From positions 252,001-316,000 of the forward strand of contig JAQFVV010006637.1 of assembly GCA_028023455.1 (NCBI GenBank): a DNA stretch of 64,000 nucleotides, read 5' to 3'. How positions within the stretch are numbered: the stretch's first letter is position 1; every line of letters begins with the position of its first letter. Both the position numbers and the translations under genes were made by a program. The notes beneath the pieces were generated by a model. The model was not told the DNA's origin. It was given only the letters and a program-made list of their open reading frames with translations, and did not search any database. The DNA is from Epiperipatus broadwayi. Lineage: Eukaryota; Onychophora; Udeonychophora; Euonychophora; Peripatidae. Shown in pieces: positions 44,601 to 57,044 of the stretch.

Positions 44601-45770
44601 AATAAAATGAAAATGATTTTTTTTTTAGCAAACAAATATGAAAAAAATTAAACATTTATAATTAATTTGAAACATAAGTCAGATAAAAGTTCCTTTTTAA
44701 AATCTAGATTAGCTGATCAAATCTTTAAAGTTCTTAATTACTTTTAGTTGTTAATTTGTAAAGTTCATAGCTCATGGTAGAAGAGTCCAGGTTCCTGTTT
44801 CTAATTCCCACGGCATCTCCATTGAAAGACCGATCTGATGTACTGGAGGTGACCTTAGCTGGTTTCATTTCAGAATTACAGTCATTTCATTTTTTTTTTA
44901 AAAAGAGAGTGTGATATGTGCGACCTATCACACCTCTCAAACACAAAAAAGCTGGAACTGTCTGGAACTCAATATTTCTCTTTTTATAGTATTCACACAG
45001 ATTTAACCAACAAAACGTCACTAATCCATCATTTTCATTAGGGTCCGGGCTGAGGCTTGGTGCTTCCATTGGTCAAGCTGATTCTTTTTATTCTCTTATC
45101 TATCTTATCCTCTGACTTTTTAATTACAGTACATAAGAGCCCTGAGGGCTAGTTTGCTTTTCACTTACTTTATTAAACAATCATTTCCATTTACAAAAAT
45201 ATTTTATCTTTAAATCTTGTACTTTTTTTTATAAAAGTACGTTCAAATACTTTTATTTATTAAAAAAAAATATTTTTAAAGTTTTGCATCTGTGCGAATA
45301 TATACGTTTAACAACTCCTTAATTTTTGTTTAGCTTTTAGATTTTTAATAAATTTATTTTTATTTGCGAACTTAGTTTTTATTTTAAATTAATGTAACCG
45401 CATATTTATATATCATTACAATATATATATATATAATTTTCTTTCTAGATAATTTTTTATAATGAAGCTTACATTAAAATAGTGTATCTGAAGTATGGTA
45501 TATAGTTAATTTCGTTAATAAAATAAAGATATAATTTGTGTTTGAAAGTTTGTGATGTTGGTATTTTAATTGTAATTTATGTTGGATTATTTCCATCATC
45601 AAATATTAGTTGTTAAATGTCTTTACAAAAATTCAAAATTTTTAAAACTTTTTAAATACATTCAACTGTTAGTAGTAGCATATGTGTCCTAGTTGGTTAG
45701 AGCATCACCTTAAATTTAATATTCATGAATAACTTAAATACAGGCTTATTGTATACCTGTATCAATGTAT
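44601..45770. other. Intron sequence, nothing recognised
   Basis: AT-rich, with a short GCCCTGAGGGC palindrome at 45140. No coding signs. Confidence 0.45.
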
Positions 45771-46385
45771 GCAATATATGGGGTTTATGAGCACAGACTT
45801 TCACCCAACCCACCACTCACCACTCTATCTTATATCACTGATACACTTAAACACATATATGTTGAAATGATAAATAATCACCAATATCTGTATTTCATGC
45901 CAACTCAGCAATCATCAGTTGGTTTAGATTATTATTTTCCACACATATATGCAATAAATGCTCAGATATATATTAAGATAGCCAATCTTCATACTTTAAT
46001 GGACAGGCTTCAATCCACTCCACACTCCAACACTTCAACTGTCCATCCAATTAAAAATCAGATGATGGCCACCATGAGGCTGAGATTATTGTCACACCCA
46101 TGTTGACGTAAAGTCAATATAACCCCTCATGTACAGGATTTAATCCATTTAATACATATACAAGAGATGGCCAGATGAAATATATATCCAAGCACTTATT
46201 GCATGTGTATGTGGAGATGATAATCTGGACCAACTGATAATTGCTGGTTTAGCATGAAATACATATATTGGTGATTATTTATCTTTTCAACATATATGTG
46301 TACAAGTGTATCAGTGATATGAGATAGAGTGGTGAGTGGTGGGTCATGTGAAAGTCTATGCTCATAAACCCTATAGAATATTCAC
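45771..46385. repeat. 615-bp foldback element
   Basis: Almost the whole unit is palindromic around 46080. Outer arms: GGGGTTTATGAGCACAGACT (45780) and AGTCTATGCTCATAAACCC (46353). Middle: CACCACTCACCACTCTATCT and AGATAGAGTGGTGAGTGGTG. Further in: ATGCAATAAATGCT and AGCACTTATTGCAT. The open frames over it are artefacts. It is MITE-like with unknown superfamily. Confidence 0.75.
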
Positions 46386-48470
46386 AAATCTAAACTGGTT
46401 AGTTTACCATGCTAAAGCTCTTACTGGTTAAGCCAGTATCACTTGAATAAGGGAGTGAAATAATATAAGAAAAAATGTTGTATCTTATATATAAAATCCA
46501 TATTTTCCCTGGTGTCTGATTAGTGAATGAATGTTTGTCCAATGCAGTGGATCAAATTCACAACTATTACAATTATATGATGCAAGTAATTCTGCCATTA
46601 AATAAAAAACACTGGAAAAAAATCAGTACAAGTGCTTTTAACTAGAGATATAGTATATATTTTATGGGATAGGTTCCCATTTAGCTGCAGAACTAGCCAC
46701 AATTCATATTCAACATTAAGGCACACTGTGCTTTCATAGTTTACCAAACCCCTAATATAGTTCAGATGAACAACATGTTAATGAACTTTTATAAATTAGA
46801 AATGTTTAATAAAAAGAACATATTTACATTAAATCTTAAAAAACTGTTAAAGCAACCAATTAAAACAATATTATAAATATTATATTTAATAAAAAAATAT
46901 TCCAAAAACGACCACCATTTTTGTATTTTGACATTAATAAATGATAACTTTTAATAAAGCTTTAAAAAAACTTATGTTTAGTTTAGTCATGATCAACTAT
47001 CAAAATAATTTTTTAAATTTTTTATTTAGAGGGCGCTCCAGTAAATATATATTTGAAGTCATAAAGTTAGCAAATATAACAGATATATTTAAAAATGTAA
47101 ATTTTAATTTAGTTTTATTAAAATTCAGAAATTTATTTTTATAATATTAAAATATTTTGTTTGTACTTATGTATTAATCCTGCAATGTAGAGAAAATGGT
47201 ACACCGTTTCACATCTACAATAAATGCATAATGTTGCAATCTCATCAAATAAACCCTGCAATGTAATCTGATCTCATCCCAAAACACGTTTTGTTTGGTG
47301 ATATTTTAACACTCTCAATTATTGTATTCATAGTTTTGATTCAATAATGTTTATTTCATTTGTATTCATAGTTTTAAGTGAATACATGTACTTTTCATTT
47401 TGATTTCATTTTTATAATTTCCTGATTAATAGTCTATTTCTTTTTTTCTTTTTTTACAAAATGAGAAGGTCCTAATAAAATCATTGGAATTGACAGAGCC
47501 TTTTCTCAAAAAGGAAAAACCAAACTGGACAAATTCTTCCCAAATAGTGGCTGTTTGGTGACTTATGCAGAGAGACTGATTAGTGTTTTACCATAACAAT
47601 TAATGATAGAACAGTAACACCTCTCATGGAAGCTGTCAAACAAAATGTGAAAGGGGGATCCCCGATCTATTCAGTGTCTTGAAAAACCTATAAAAGTGCT
47701 GAATTACAAAATGGTGGTTACAATTTCATGTGAACAACAAATACAATCACTTGTTAAGCAAAGTGTGCATTTTGGGAAAAATAAAAATTTTACTTTTAGT
47801 CTCCATTTTGGAAAAAAAAATCCACTTAAAATAAAGTAGAACAGACAAATTGATTCTTTTATCGCTATATAGACCATAGATTGTGTGGAGAAATATCATG
47901 TACACATGGGCTGTTTTGATGAATTTATCATTTTAACTTCGTACAAGACCCAAGTGGTCAGATCACAAGATTAGTAAGTCATCAGAGAATTGATATGAAT
48001 ATGAAAAGGCACTAATACATGTTGCAGGACTAATATATAAGTACCATTTTGTTTAATTTATATTACATCTTAAAGAGAATTTTGGTAATGCAACCAGATA
48101 TACAAGAGTTATGAGATTTGGGCTAAAAACCGGTCGTTGTTATATTCCACCATAATAACGGTTTTTTAATTCTCACATTTCAAATCTTTTGTTTAATTTA
48201 CATTAAATATTAAAAAAAATTATAACAACTACCAATTAAAAAAACCCATGGGCCTTTACAAGATTAGGTGCATCTGGTATTATATATTAATCCGTATGCT
48301 ATTATTAACAGATGAATATATCTAGAACAACTTAAATAATGTTTGAATTTTAAAAGACATTTAACAATTATCTATTCGATTATGAAATTAATCCATTTAT
48401 GAATATAATCAAATATTTAATTTATTTGTTTTTAATAAATAATTTCTAATAATAAACATTTCCATTCCAG
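46386..48470. other. Intron sequence with one unassigned short open stretch
   Basis: At 47465-47596 the plus strand reads 43 codons with balanced composition (EGPNKIIGIDRAFSQKGKTK..., ending SVLP and a stop) and unusually few A/T-only codons. It may be a relic of a mobile element; no family is recognised. The rest is AT-rich non-coding. Confidence 0.4.
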
Positions 48471-48634
48471 TTCAAATGTACCAATGGAAAAAGTATATGC
48501 GTTTTGAATCTGATCCTAATTTTGCAATAGACGATATGCCTGGATATTGTCAAAAACTACCTGAGAGTGAAATTCCACGACCTCACGAAATGGGTCTAAT
48601 TGGAAAAGCTTTTACAGAAGTAGCTTATTCTGAG
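48471..48634 (+). CDS. Lipoxygenase exon (start of catalytic domain, YQW motif)
   Basis: A 164-nt exon with acceptor TTCCATTCCAG and donor GTAAAA, entering in phase 1 and leaving in phase 0. It reads QMYQWKKYMRFESDPNFAID, then DDMPGYCQKLPESEI and FTEVAYSE. The YxW motif, the xFxxxID stretch and the following xLP match the start of the lipoxygenase domain of animal 5-LOX-like and allene oxide synthase-lipoxygenase proteins, which oxygenate polyunsaturated fatty acids. The next exon continues in register. The iron-ligand residues lie further downstream in the protein and outside this window, so activity cannot be judged. Confidence 0.82.
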
Positions 48635-48690
48635 GTAAAAAATAAAATAATTAACCCCCCTCCCCCCAAAAAAAAAATTAGCTATTTATT
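48635..48690 (+). other. Intron start
   Basis: The intron opens with GTAAAA and a C-rich run (CCCCCCTCCCCCC) at 48656-48668, then a MITE at 48691. Confidence 0.5.
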
Positions 48691-48978
48691 ATATATAATT
48701 GTTAATTAGAGAAGATATTAATTAGTATAAAGTTTATCGGCTTAACGTTTTTGAGGATCCATGCCTCATATTCATAGCCTTCATAAAATGTATAATAAAA
48801 TAAGCAAATACAAATATTCAAATAAGCTAGTATTACGTAGCCCATTTCTTCGAGATCTCGAAGCAAGTGTCCTTTCTATTAATGGCATGGATGTTTCCAT
48901 TGATGTAAAATGCCTCGAAAACGTTAAGCCGATAAACTTTATACTAATTAATATCTTCTCTAATTAACAATTATATAT
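48691..48978. mobile_element. MITE-like element, 65-bp terminal inverted repeats
   Basis: The arms 48691-48755 and 48914-48978 are identical in reverse complement except for one base. They start ATATATAATTGTTAATTAGA and run to the CGTTTT.GAGG end. The 158-bp centre includes the perfect palindrome TTCGAGATCTCGAA. A TA-rich target and a TA-type duplication are likely. It is non-autonomous, and near-identity of the arms means a recent insertion into the lipoxygenase intron. A 68-codon frame over it is an artefact. Confidence 0.8.
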
Positions 48979-49983
48979 TTTACATATAGTGAGAAGTAAA
49001 GCTATATCTATTTATTATAGTAATTTACAATAAAATATGGTTTATTTTATTTTTAATGTTTATATTTATGGATTTTTTCAGATGACAATAATTATGTATT
49101 AGAAGTTAGCAACTACAAATATGTTGGTTAAATTATTCATATAGATAGAAACATAATGGATGGAATTAATCATACAATTAAACTTGAATGGAAGGCTTTA
49201 GGTACAAATAACCTAGTATTGAAAGAAAAAGTATCAATATATCTGAAAAAGATTTTTAATATGTGTTTACCAGGTCTTACATGTAGATCTGCGTTGAACA
49301 CTTAATAGAAAAATAATACAAAGACTTCATATTTCTCAACAAATTGTGGAGATTTGTGTATTGCGAATAACTAGAAAATACCAAAGACGAAGTACATAGA
49401 TGAGAAAGTAAACAGGTAGCGCTAATATCAATGAAATAAAAATGGTTGTGATGTGATATGAAAAAGAAAGGTTGTGAATCAGAGAAACCAGATTAAACTT
49501 GCATAGACCTTCATCCTGCAGTAATTTGATAATGGTTGAAAGTTAAGATAATAATGATACTTCAGATATTGTAAAATGAAGCTGAAACTTAGCTAACATA
49601 CTACTATCAAGTTAAAATTAATCTAGATACTATTAGAATCAGGATTCCTTTTTATGTCCTCCTCCCCGTTTAGATTTTTTCAATTTTTAAATGAAGCATG
49701 TTGAGTTATAATAACACATTATCTAACAAACTTCGCCAATAAATTAGTAACAGGAAGAGACTTGATCATCTAATCTTATTTTTATGATAACATTTTATCA
49801 CATGTCTAAACTGTGCTGGGCAATACATGTGTAAAAAGAGGCGAATGTTTTAAAAATTGAAACATATCCAACACTTACGTAAAACAGGCATTATAATATT
49901 GATATTTATTAAGTTTAAAATCTATATCAAGACATATATAAAATTAATAATTTTTAATATGGTAAAAATAATTAAGTCATCAA
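48979..49983. other. Intron sequence, nothing recognised
   Basis: AT-rich with no evident feature. Confidence 0.45.
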
Positions 49984-50050
49984 GCGTTGGTGGCCTAGTG
50001 GTTAGCTGCCTTCCAAGCAGCTGGCCCGGGTTCGCTTCCCGGTCAACGCA
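49984..50050 (+). pseudogene. tRNA-Gly pseudogene or tRNA-derived repeat
   Basis: 67 bases matching the tRNA-Gly(TCC) at 28376-28447. The acceptor GCGTTGG/TCAACGC, anticodon arm centre CTTCCAA and T-arm CCGGG/CCCGG are all kept. Five bases (CATAG) between the D-arm and anticodon arm are missing, apparently deleted between short repeats, so it cannot fold normally. It could be a SINE head, but no clear tail follows. Confidence 0.75.
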
Positions 50051-51135
50051 TTTGACACATGGAAAAAATAATTAAGTCAATATAAAAGGAAATTGTCAGA
50101 AATATATTTATATTATGCCCAAGAAATAAAAGACCGAAAATGTTTTGCTTTAAATAGTGTCACTGCGATCATATGACTGCTACCTTTATGTGTCCAGTAT
50201 AGTGCATTTTAAGTAAGTAATTACGGTAAATAACTCTGCAAAAAAATTGAACATTCGTGGTTTTTAATCATGCATGAATTGTTGAGATTGCAATAATTAT
50301 TCATTTCCTATTTCATATGAACAGAGAACTGAGAAAAAAGATTATTAATTTTCAGAGTGGAAGATTTGTGGCTCGATTACAACCAGTGTAAGCATTGATG
50401 AAAATGCACATCTCCAAATGAACGAAATAATTATAATTTGCGTATTGCTCTAGTGATTTTTGACATTGCCAAACCCTCAACACTATAATAAACGAATTTT
50501 ACATTCGTTATGTTAAAGTAGCCTTTTTAATTTTTTAAACAAGTGAATTAAATTTTAAATAATCACAATTTATAGAACTTATACTAAAAAAACAGTTAAT
50601 ATTGAAAAAATTTGTATGCATAACTATTTTTTTCAGAAAATGTTGATCTTAGCTAACTGGCTAGCCATCCAATCGTACTTAGGTAAATGTATATCTAGTT
50701 ATTAATAACTAAATAGTAAAATAAGAGTGGCTAATAATTTAAATTCTCACTACAGTTATCAAGCCTTAAAAATAATATGTCTTATTCACTGTTTTTGTAT
50801 AATATGTGTACGTTTGTATGATGAATAGTAGAGAGGCTTTTGCCCTGATGTGTGGCTATTTGAAAGGTGTTTTTTGCCCTTAAATATTTGTATGGACATT
50901 ATGCATTATAGCGAATGCAATTTATTTAGATATTCTCTTTAATTAATAAAAAGTAGTTACATTAAATTATTATAAGTTTCATCATTATTTAATATTAATT
51001 AAATAATTAGAATTAAATCATCGCTAATTATACGTTTGACTTACTTTATAAAAGCTGACTGAAAATTAAAGTAATGTAATTTGATGATGAATATTAAAAT
51101 TTAATTAATTCTCAACAAATATTTGATTTATTTAG
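50051..51135. other. Intron sequence, nothing recognised
   Basis: AT-rich up to the acceptor TTTATTTAG at 51127-51135. Confidence 0.5.
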
Positions 51136-51265
51136 ATGGGTTACATCAAACGACTAAAACACTTTGACCAATACACAGCATTTTTTAGTAAATATATTCC
51201 TTTACCAGAATACTTGATAAAGCACTGGAAAGAAGATGAAGAATTCAGCAGACAGTTTATTCAAG
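51136..51265 (+). CDS. Lipoxygenase exon (FxKY...HWKED...FIQG)
   Basis: A 130-nt exon, phase 0 in and phase 1 out (donor GTTTAA). It encodes MGYIKRLKHFDQYTAFFSKY, then IPLPEYLIKHWKEDEEFSRQ and FIQ, with Gly at the junction. The HW.ED..F..QF..G pattern is diagnostic for animal lipoxygenases, where it precedes the NP or HP...I..C segment encoded by the next exon. Immediately 3' of the donor lies the (ATT)n tract, so the poly-Tyr extension seen in the open frame is intron, not protein. The donor lacks the usual A at +3/+4 (GTTTAA), so splicing may be weak. Confidence 0.88.
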
Positions 51266-51270
51266 GTTTA

Positions 51271-51503
<233 letters not shown>

Positions 51504-53089
51504 GTGACGTTCACTAATGTTATGATAATGGACCTGAAAATATTTATAATTTCTATAGTAATGCAGGTGTAATACTTCTAAAGAGTCTTCATATTCACTG
51601 AAATATCATTTTTTTTAAAAATATTTTTATCATTTATCATTTAAGAATCATGTAGATGCAATAAATTTTATGTTCACGTTATAAACACGAATCAAGAAAA
51701 GGTGTCGTCATATTTATTTATTATTCAGACAGTCAGATTCATAGTGCTCAACTATTTCACAGTTCATAAAACATCCTTCAAAACATATTGTGCATTGTGT
51801 AAATTAGATATTTACACATTCCATTTTTTTGATAATGGAATCCCTGGTTTTTTTTATTAATTGCATAGGGGTATCTAGCAATATCCCATGTCTTCTTATA
51901 TTTATGGTTTCTGTCATCTCTTTCAGTGCAAAATGTGTTTACATTAATAGAATCAAACACATGACCAGATATGCATTCATATTCCAGAAATATTGATTTG
52001 TATTCAGAGCACTTTTTGCTCTGCTGTATAGATACTTATGTTGGGCTATCTTATGTTGGGCTCATGGAAACATTGGCCCATGATTCATCATAATATATTG
52101 CTTTGCATATAGAAGCACTAATAAAGTTGAAAACATGGTCAGAAAATAATATAAATTAATAAGATTATTCCTTTTCTTGATTCTTGTTTATAACATAAAT
52201 ATAAATAAATATTACAATAATCATAGGAAAAGAGTTTTTAGAATTAAAAGCAATAAATTTGTAAATTTTATAAATGCTTATGTATATACAGTATGCCCTA
52301 ATAAAAAGATGGCTGGTAATTGGTTATCTTTCCAAACTGTTTAAAGTGGCATCTCAGAATCATTGAATGTGTTACATAGTGACATAGGTTATCTATTCAT
52401 CACAGAATTTTTAAAGCACTGGCATATATAAATTGTGAATTACATTATATTTTGTAACACTGTTACATTCTTTAACCCATGATAGAAAAATGCATTAGCA
52501 TTAAATTGTGCTTTAGATTAGGCAAAACGGCTACTGAAACATTTGAAATGATTCAAACTGTATTTACCAGTAAAAATACCGAACGTTCACAAATGATTTC
52601 ACATTTTTGAAATGGCAGAAAAATGAAACACATGACATTTCATGTCATAACTCATATTCCAAAAGTATGAGCACCTTAACATTTTTGTTGCTAATAGTTA
52701 AGTCATTATTTAAAACATATGTTGATTTAGAGATGTCACTGCAGGCAATTTGGAAAGAGAATTTCACTAGAACATACTGTGTATTCAGCCATTAATTACC
52801 GTTGACAGATTTTTCAGCAGTCACCAACAGGCTTCCTCTTATACTTTTATGTAATAGTTACATAATGTGAATAAATTTCGGTAAAAAATCAATCAATTTA
52901 TTATTTGCCTTGATCTGTATAATAAAATCAATATTTGAAGCAGACCATCACTCTCTTCTCATCAAAGTCTCTAATAACAATTCATCCCTTATTGGAAGTA
53001 ATCAGTTCAATAAAATATCTGAAGTGCTTAATATTATTGTAGAGAATAAAAACATTTCAAAATAATTACATCTTTTTTAACTTTTTAAT
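51504..53089. other. Intron sequence, nothing recognised
   Basis: AT-rich; a possible decayed transposon end (CAGTATGCCCTAATAAAAAG) at 52290, not confirmed. Confidence 0.4.
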
Positions 53090-53430
53090 TTGGTACAATA
53101 GACGCACCCTTAAGATCAGTTGATTTATAGATCTATATATTCTTAAATTCTTTTAATAGGTTTAAAGTTATAGATATATGTTTCTGTTTAAATTTAAATA
53201 AACTGGTAAGTTGGATATATAATTAAAAGCAGTTATCCGAGTTCTTGTAGCATTATTCAAAGGATATTAAAATACTCTTTCTACCTGATTTGACATATCA
53301 TTAGTATTGTAAAAATAGAAGTTACATAGATGACTTGACTGCCTCAAGTGCCAAATTGAACGTGTCATTATATTTAAAAATATATATTTTTATTTATTAT
53401 ATATATTTTTATCCTATTAAATCCACCTAC
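53090..53430 (+). repeat. Dispersed direct repeat, copy 1
   Basis: It shares with 54170-54580 the order GATCAGTTG, ATATTCTTAAA, AAACTGGTAAGTTGGATAT, CTTTCTACCTGATTTG, TGCCTCAAGTGCCAA and CCTATTAAATCCA, at matching spacing. Confidence 0.7.
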
Positions 53431-54169
53431 TTTTTTAGGAATTATATTTATATAATATGATAGAAATATTTGAGGGTAAACAATTAAAGTAGATAGAAAT
53501 TGAAAAAAATTGATTCTGCATTAATTAGCAATAAAAATGTTTAATTAGAGCAGATTAATTAAAATAATTTATCTGAACAATTTTTAATAGACAGATAATA
53601 TCGTAACAGAATTAAAATTAATAAAATTGACAATCTAGATCATTTAAATAAAAGGACAGAAGTTTATAAAAAGTTCGAGATTATTCCGTTTTCGTCATTT
53701 TGGTCAGTCGCCGTTGAAGATTTGACATGAATCAAAGAAGAGAACTGCTAGGCAGATAATTTTTCTAGTAAACTTTATCACCATACAGTTCCAAAGCGGA
53801 CCTGTGGATTATTACGATCGCACAGGTCTTTATATTAATTTTAAATAAACCTTAAAGCATATATGATTAACCTATAATTATGATGTGCAAATAATGTTTA
53901 ACTTAATATTTAATAAATGATATTAGTTAAATAAATCTAACTGTGAGAGATTACATTATTAAAAATATTTGCTGTTAGTTAATACCAACACACAGCAAAT
54001 AATTTGATGCAGTCAATCAGTCTGAAAGGGAGGCTATAATTGAATTACGTATAAACACGTGTTTTGTCACATGATATGTAGATTTTGATTATTATAGTAA
54101 CTAACATCATTTCAAAATAATTACTATATCTTATAAATTTTATTTTTTATAATTTGGGATAATTTAAAG
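53431..54169. other. Spacer between the two direct repeats
   Basis: It contains a less AT-rich patch (53690-53830) with no coding signs. Confidence 0.4.
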
Positions 54170-54580
54170 TGGTAATTAATAATTTGTTAAACATATACGA
54201 CCTTAAGATGCGACAGTAGGGACCTCTACAAATATCAACACAAGATTAAACTTTAAAATCAGTTGGCAGTACATTACAGATCCATATGTTCTTAAAATTT
54301 TTAAATACTGTTAATGTTAATAATCCAGGTCTCTTTCTAAATTTAAGTAAACTGATAAGTTGGATATGTAGATTTTCCAAAAGATATCAAAATTCTTTTT
54401 CTATCTGATTTGCCACATCACTAGCTATTATAAAAATAGAGTAGTTCCATCAATGACCAATTGCCTCAAGTGCCAATCTGAATGAGATGTTATATTTGAA
54501 ATATATATATTTTAAATAATTATGTTTACTTTTATTTATCACTTAATTTTCCCCCTATTAAATCCATTACTTTTTTGTTG
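54170..54580 (+). repeat. Dispersed direct repeat, copy 2
   Basis: It has AATCAGTTGGCAGTACA, AAACTGATAAGTTGGATATG, CTTTTTCTATCTGATTTGCC, TTGCCTCAAGTGCCAA and CCTATTAAATCCAT in the same order as copy 1, with an extra segment. This points to an old duplication or two copies of an unknown repeat. Confidence 0.7.
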
Positions 54581-55014
54581 GAGACCATTTAACATAATCC
54601 TTTTCAATAATTTTAAAATGTAAGATTTTAAAGGTCGATGCCAATATCAATTGGCCAGGCCGTGCATATAAACCATTATCACCTACTTTTAAACAGGATT
54701 ATAATATTGTTTTTAAGTTTGTATATTATTCAAAGCTAGAAAAGATTTAAAATGATAATTATCTACAAATTATTGGTTTTCCTTGCCAGTTTTAATCCAT
54801 CTATTAAGTCCTAATGTCACTCATGAGATTTTTGCTTTTATTAACATTTAATGTACACCATGAATGATATGATCTATGAGATTTCCTCATAATTAAATCA
54901 CCAATAATTGTCAAGACATCAGAACTCTTTTAGTCAGTAGCTCAAAGGTCAGAATTGCTCTTATTCAAGATACACAATTTAAGCTAATTCTATGCTTCAG
55001 TAATATTTAAGTGG
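54581..55014. other. Intron sequence, nothing recognised
   Basis: AT-rich with no evident feature. Confidence 0.45.
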
Positions 55015-55225
55015 GAAACTTCAGTTTTATTAATCAATAGATGCCAAATAATACTGCTTAACAAATTTTTATCTCATACTGTCTTTCATCAGTGAGGTAT
55101 TTTTATTTTCACTGACGAAAACCTAAAACTGAAATCAGTCTAGGGATACAGATATAAAAATACTGGATAGGAATTTATTAAGCAATACCATTTAGTATCT
55201 ACTGATTACTTAAGCTTACACCAGA
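55015..55225. repeat. Hairpin element 6 with decayed hammerhead cores
   Basis: Palindrome around 55110. Left arm: TAATCAATAGATGCC, ACTGCTTAACAAATTTTTAT and TCATCAGTGAGG. Right arm: CACTGACGAAAACC, AATTTATTAAGCAATACC and TAGTATCTACTGATTA. A core on the plus strand (CTGACGA at 55112, GAAA at 55131, cleavage C 55140) has a poorly paired stem II. The opposite strand keeps CTGATGA only. Confidence 0.65.
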
Positions 55226-56704
55226 TGGCAGAACTTGAGTAGAAGAAATACATAGGATAATGAAGTTATGGGAGAATAGACATGAACAAAGTGACTATAC
55301 AGAAAGTGAGTTATTAGTTTTTATGTTGGGTTTGTGAAGAGATAAGGGGGACAAAGATTATGTTGTGGAAATGGGATGGAGAAGAATATGGGAAGACTTA
55401 AGAGTGGGGAATGGAAAATAAAGTGGCTAACAGGTTTATCTGGGCATTCTTGACTTCGTTTAAGGAGAAGCCAAATACATCACATCACATCACATTTATA
55501 AGTTAAATGTATAGAGTAAACTTGGATTATTTTGTATTTTATTGGTATTAGAGCAAGTTTATAATGGTCAGAAATTGTTTAAATTTAATTCAAGTAATAG
55601 ATACTTCTATATAAAGTACACTGAATTTCTTATTATTATGTTTGGAATAAGACTTTTCAAATACAAATGGCACTTACAATATACTTATATGTAGTTAAGC
55701 CAATAATTTGGGTTTATAATTGCCCATGTTATACTTATCCTTTTATACTTTTGACTGTACATAGTCCATAACATGCCATGATACATTTAAAATATTTTAT
55801 AACCAATTTTTATCTAATCAATGTATTTGTAATACTCAACCCATTTATTACACAATAATTTAATAATAGTTGGTGATTCCAAATCATACAGTTAATGTCA
55901 TATTTTTAATAACTTAATGTCAGACATTTTCTCACCACATGCATGAGCATATTAAAAATAAAAAATATAAAAAAAATTAAAGAAACATTTTTATTTATAT
56001 AAATCCAATAATTTTTTTAAAATACATTAAAAAGTAAAAATAAATTTTCTTTAGCTTTTACAAAGCCAACCAACCACAAATTCTCAAAGAGACCTTAACC
56101 ACTATTAGTAATTTTATATGTGTGTTCTGAAGATCTGGGAGTATCTCAAGACTCCTTTGAATATTTTATTTACTATAATATAAGATTGTTTAATGAGAAG
56201 AACAATATGTAACAAAATCAACTTTAGATTAAAATAAATAGATAATAAATATTTATTACAAACTATTTACTATTCCAATTTAACACTCAACATAAAATAT
56301 TTCTTGTGATTATATTTCATAATTAAGTCTTCTAATTTTAAAATTCATGTCCTATAGGATAAAGGATAGACTATGTCAATGGGCAATTACTTTAGAACAT
56401 AACATGGCAGACCCAAATAGGCAACATTTCTATACATATCTCTAGATACTATCATAAACCATGTATTAATAATCTATCAATATTATATTTATTTTTATCT
56501 AAGTAAATCAATTGGTTTTACATATTAAAACTAAGTTGGGTATATGCACATAAATATTATTTCAAAATATAATATTATAATAAGAAAATCTAACACAGAT
56601 TCTAATCAGTCAAATATATTTTAATCATATATAATCCTTCTAAACACTTTCTTTCTTCCTTTCCTTTATTTATGCTATCTTCATATATAATACTGCAATT
56701 CAAA
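55226..56704. other. Intron sequence, nothing recognised
   Basis: AT-rich; a short ACATC repeat at 55479. Confidence 0.45.
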
Positions 56705-56865
56705 TAATTCTTCTTACACTTTTTTCAGCAAAAAATTTTTATTATTAGAGAGAGGCAGAGAAACAGAATAAGATCTGATGAAGACCTGCAAGGTACAGTT
56801 GAAACTGTAATAATAATAAAGAAATTTTGCTGAAAAAAGTGTAAGAGGAATTATTTGAATTGCCT
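56705..56865. repeat. Hairpin element 8
   Basis: Outer arms CAATTCAAATAATTC...TTACACTTTTTTCAGCAAAA and TTTTGCTGAAAAAAGTGTAA...GAATTATTTGAATTG flank a centre with CTGATGAAGACCTGCAAGGT and ACAGTTGAAACTGT. Confidence 0.7.
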
Positions 56866-57044
56866 AATAGGATAGTGGTGGCTATGGTTATTAAAGAACC
56901 AAAGACACCAAAATGTATAGGTACTAAACTGAGTTCAGATCTATATGACTATATAAGCTGATGAGCTAGGATTAAAAATATTATAGTGTTTTCAATTTAA
57001 GTCTCATAGTTTTGTAGTTAAGTAGAGATAAAAGTTGGCTGCTG

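Noticed and set aside
45765-46106. 113-codon open frame
   Set aside because: It lies wholly within the arm of the 615-bp foldback element.
47465-47596. 43-codon open stretch with balanced composition
   Set aside because: No family recognised, no good splice sites in phase with the lipoxygenase exons, and it is preceded and followed by stops.
52290-52800. Decayed DNA transposon starting CAGTATGCCC
   Set aside because: No matching inverted end and no transposase fragment were found.
55112-55140. Active hammerhead in hairpin element 6
   Set aside because: The core letters are kept but stem II has only one pair at its base and stem I has a mismatch. Listed only as a decayed copy.
56775-56812. 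Hammerhead in hairpin element 8
   Set aside because: CTGATGA and GAAAC are present, but the bases between them fold as ACCT/AGGT plus a separate ACAGTT/AACTGT hairpin, so the required stem II next to the core does not form.
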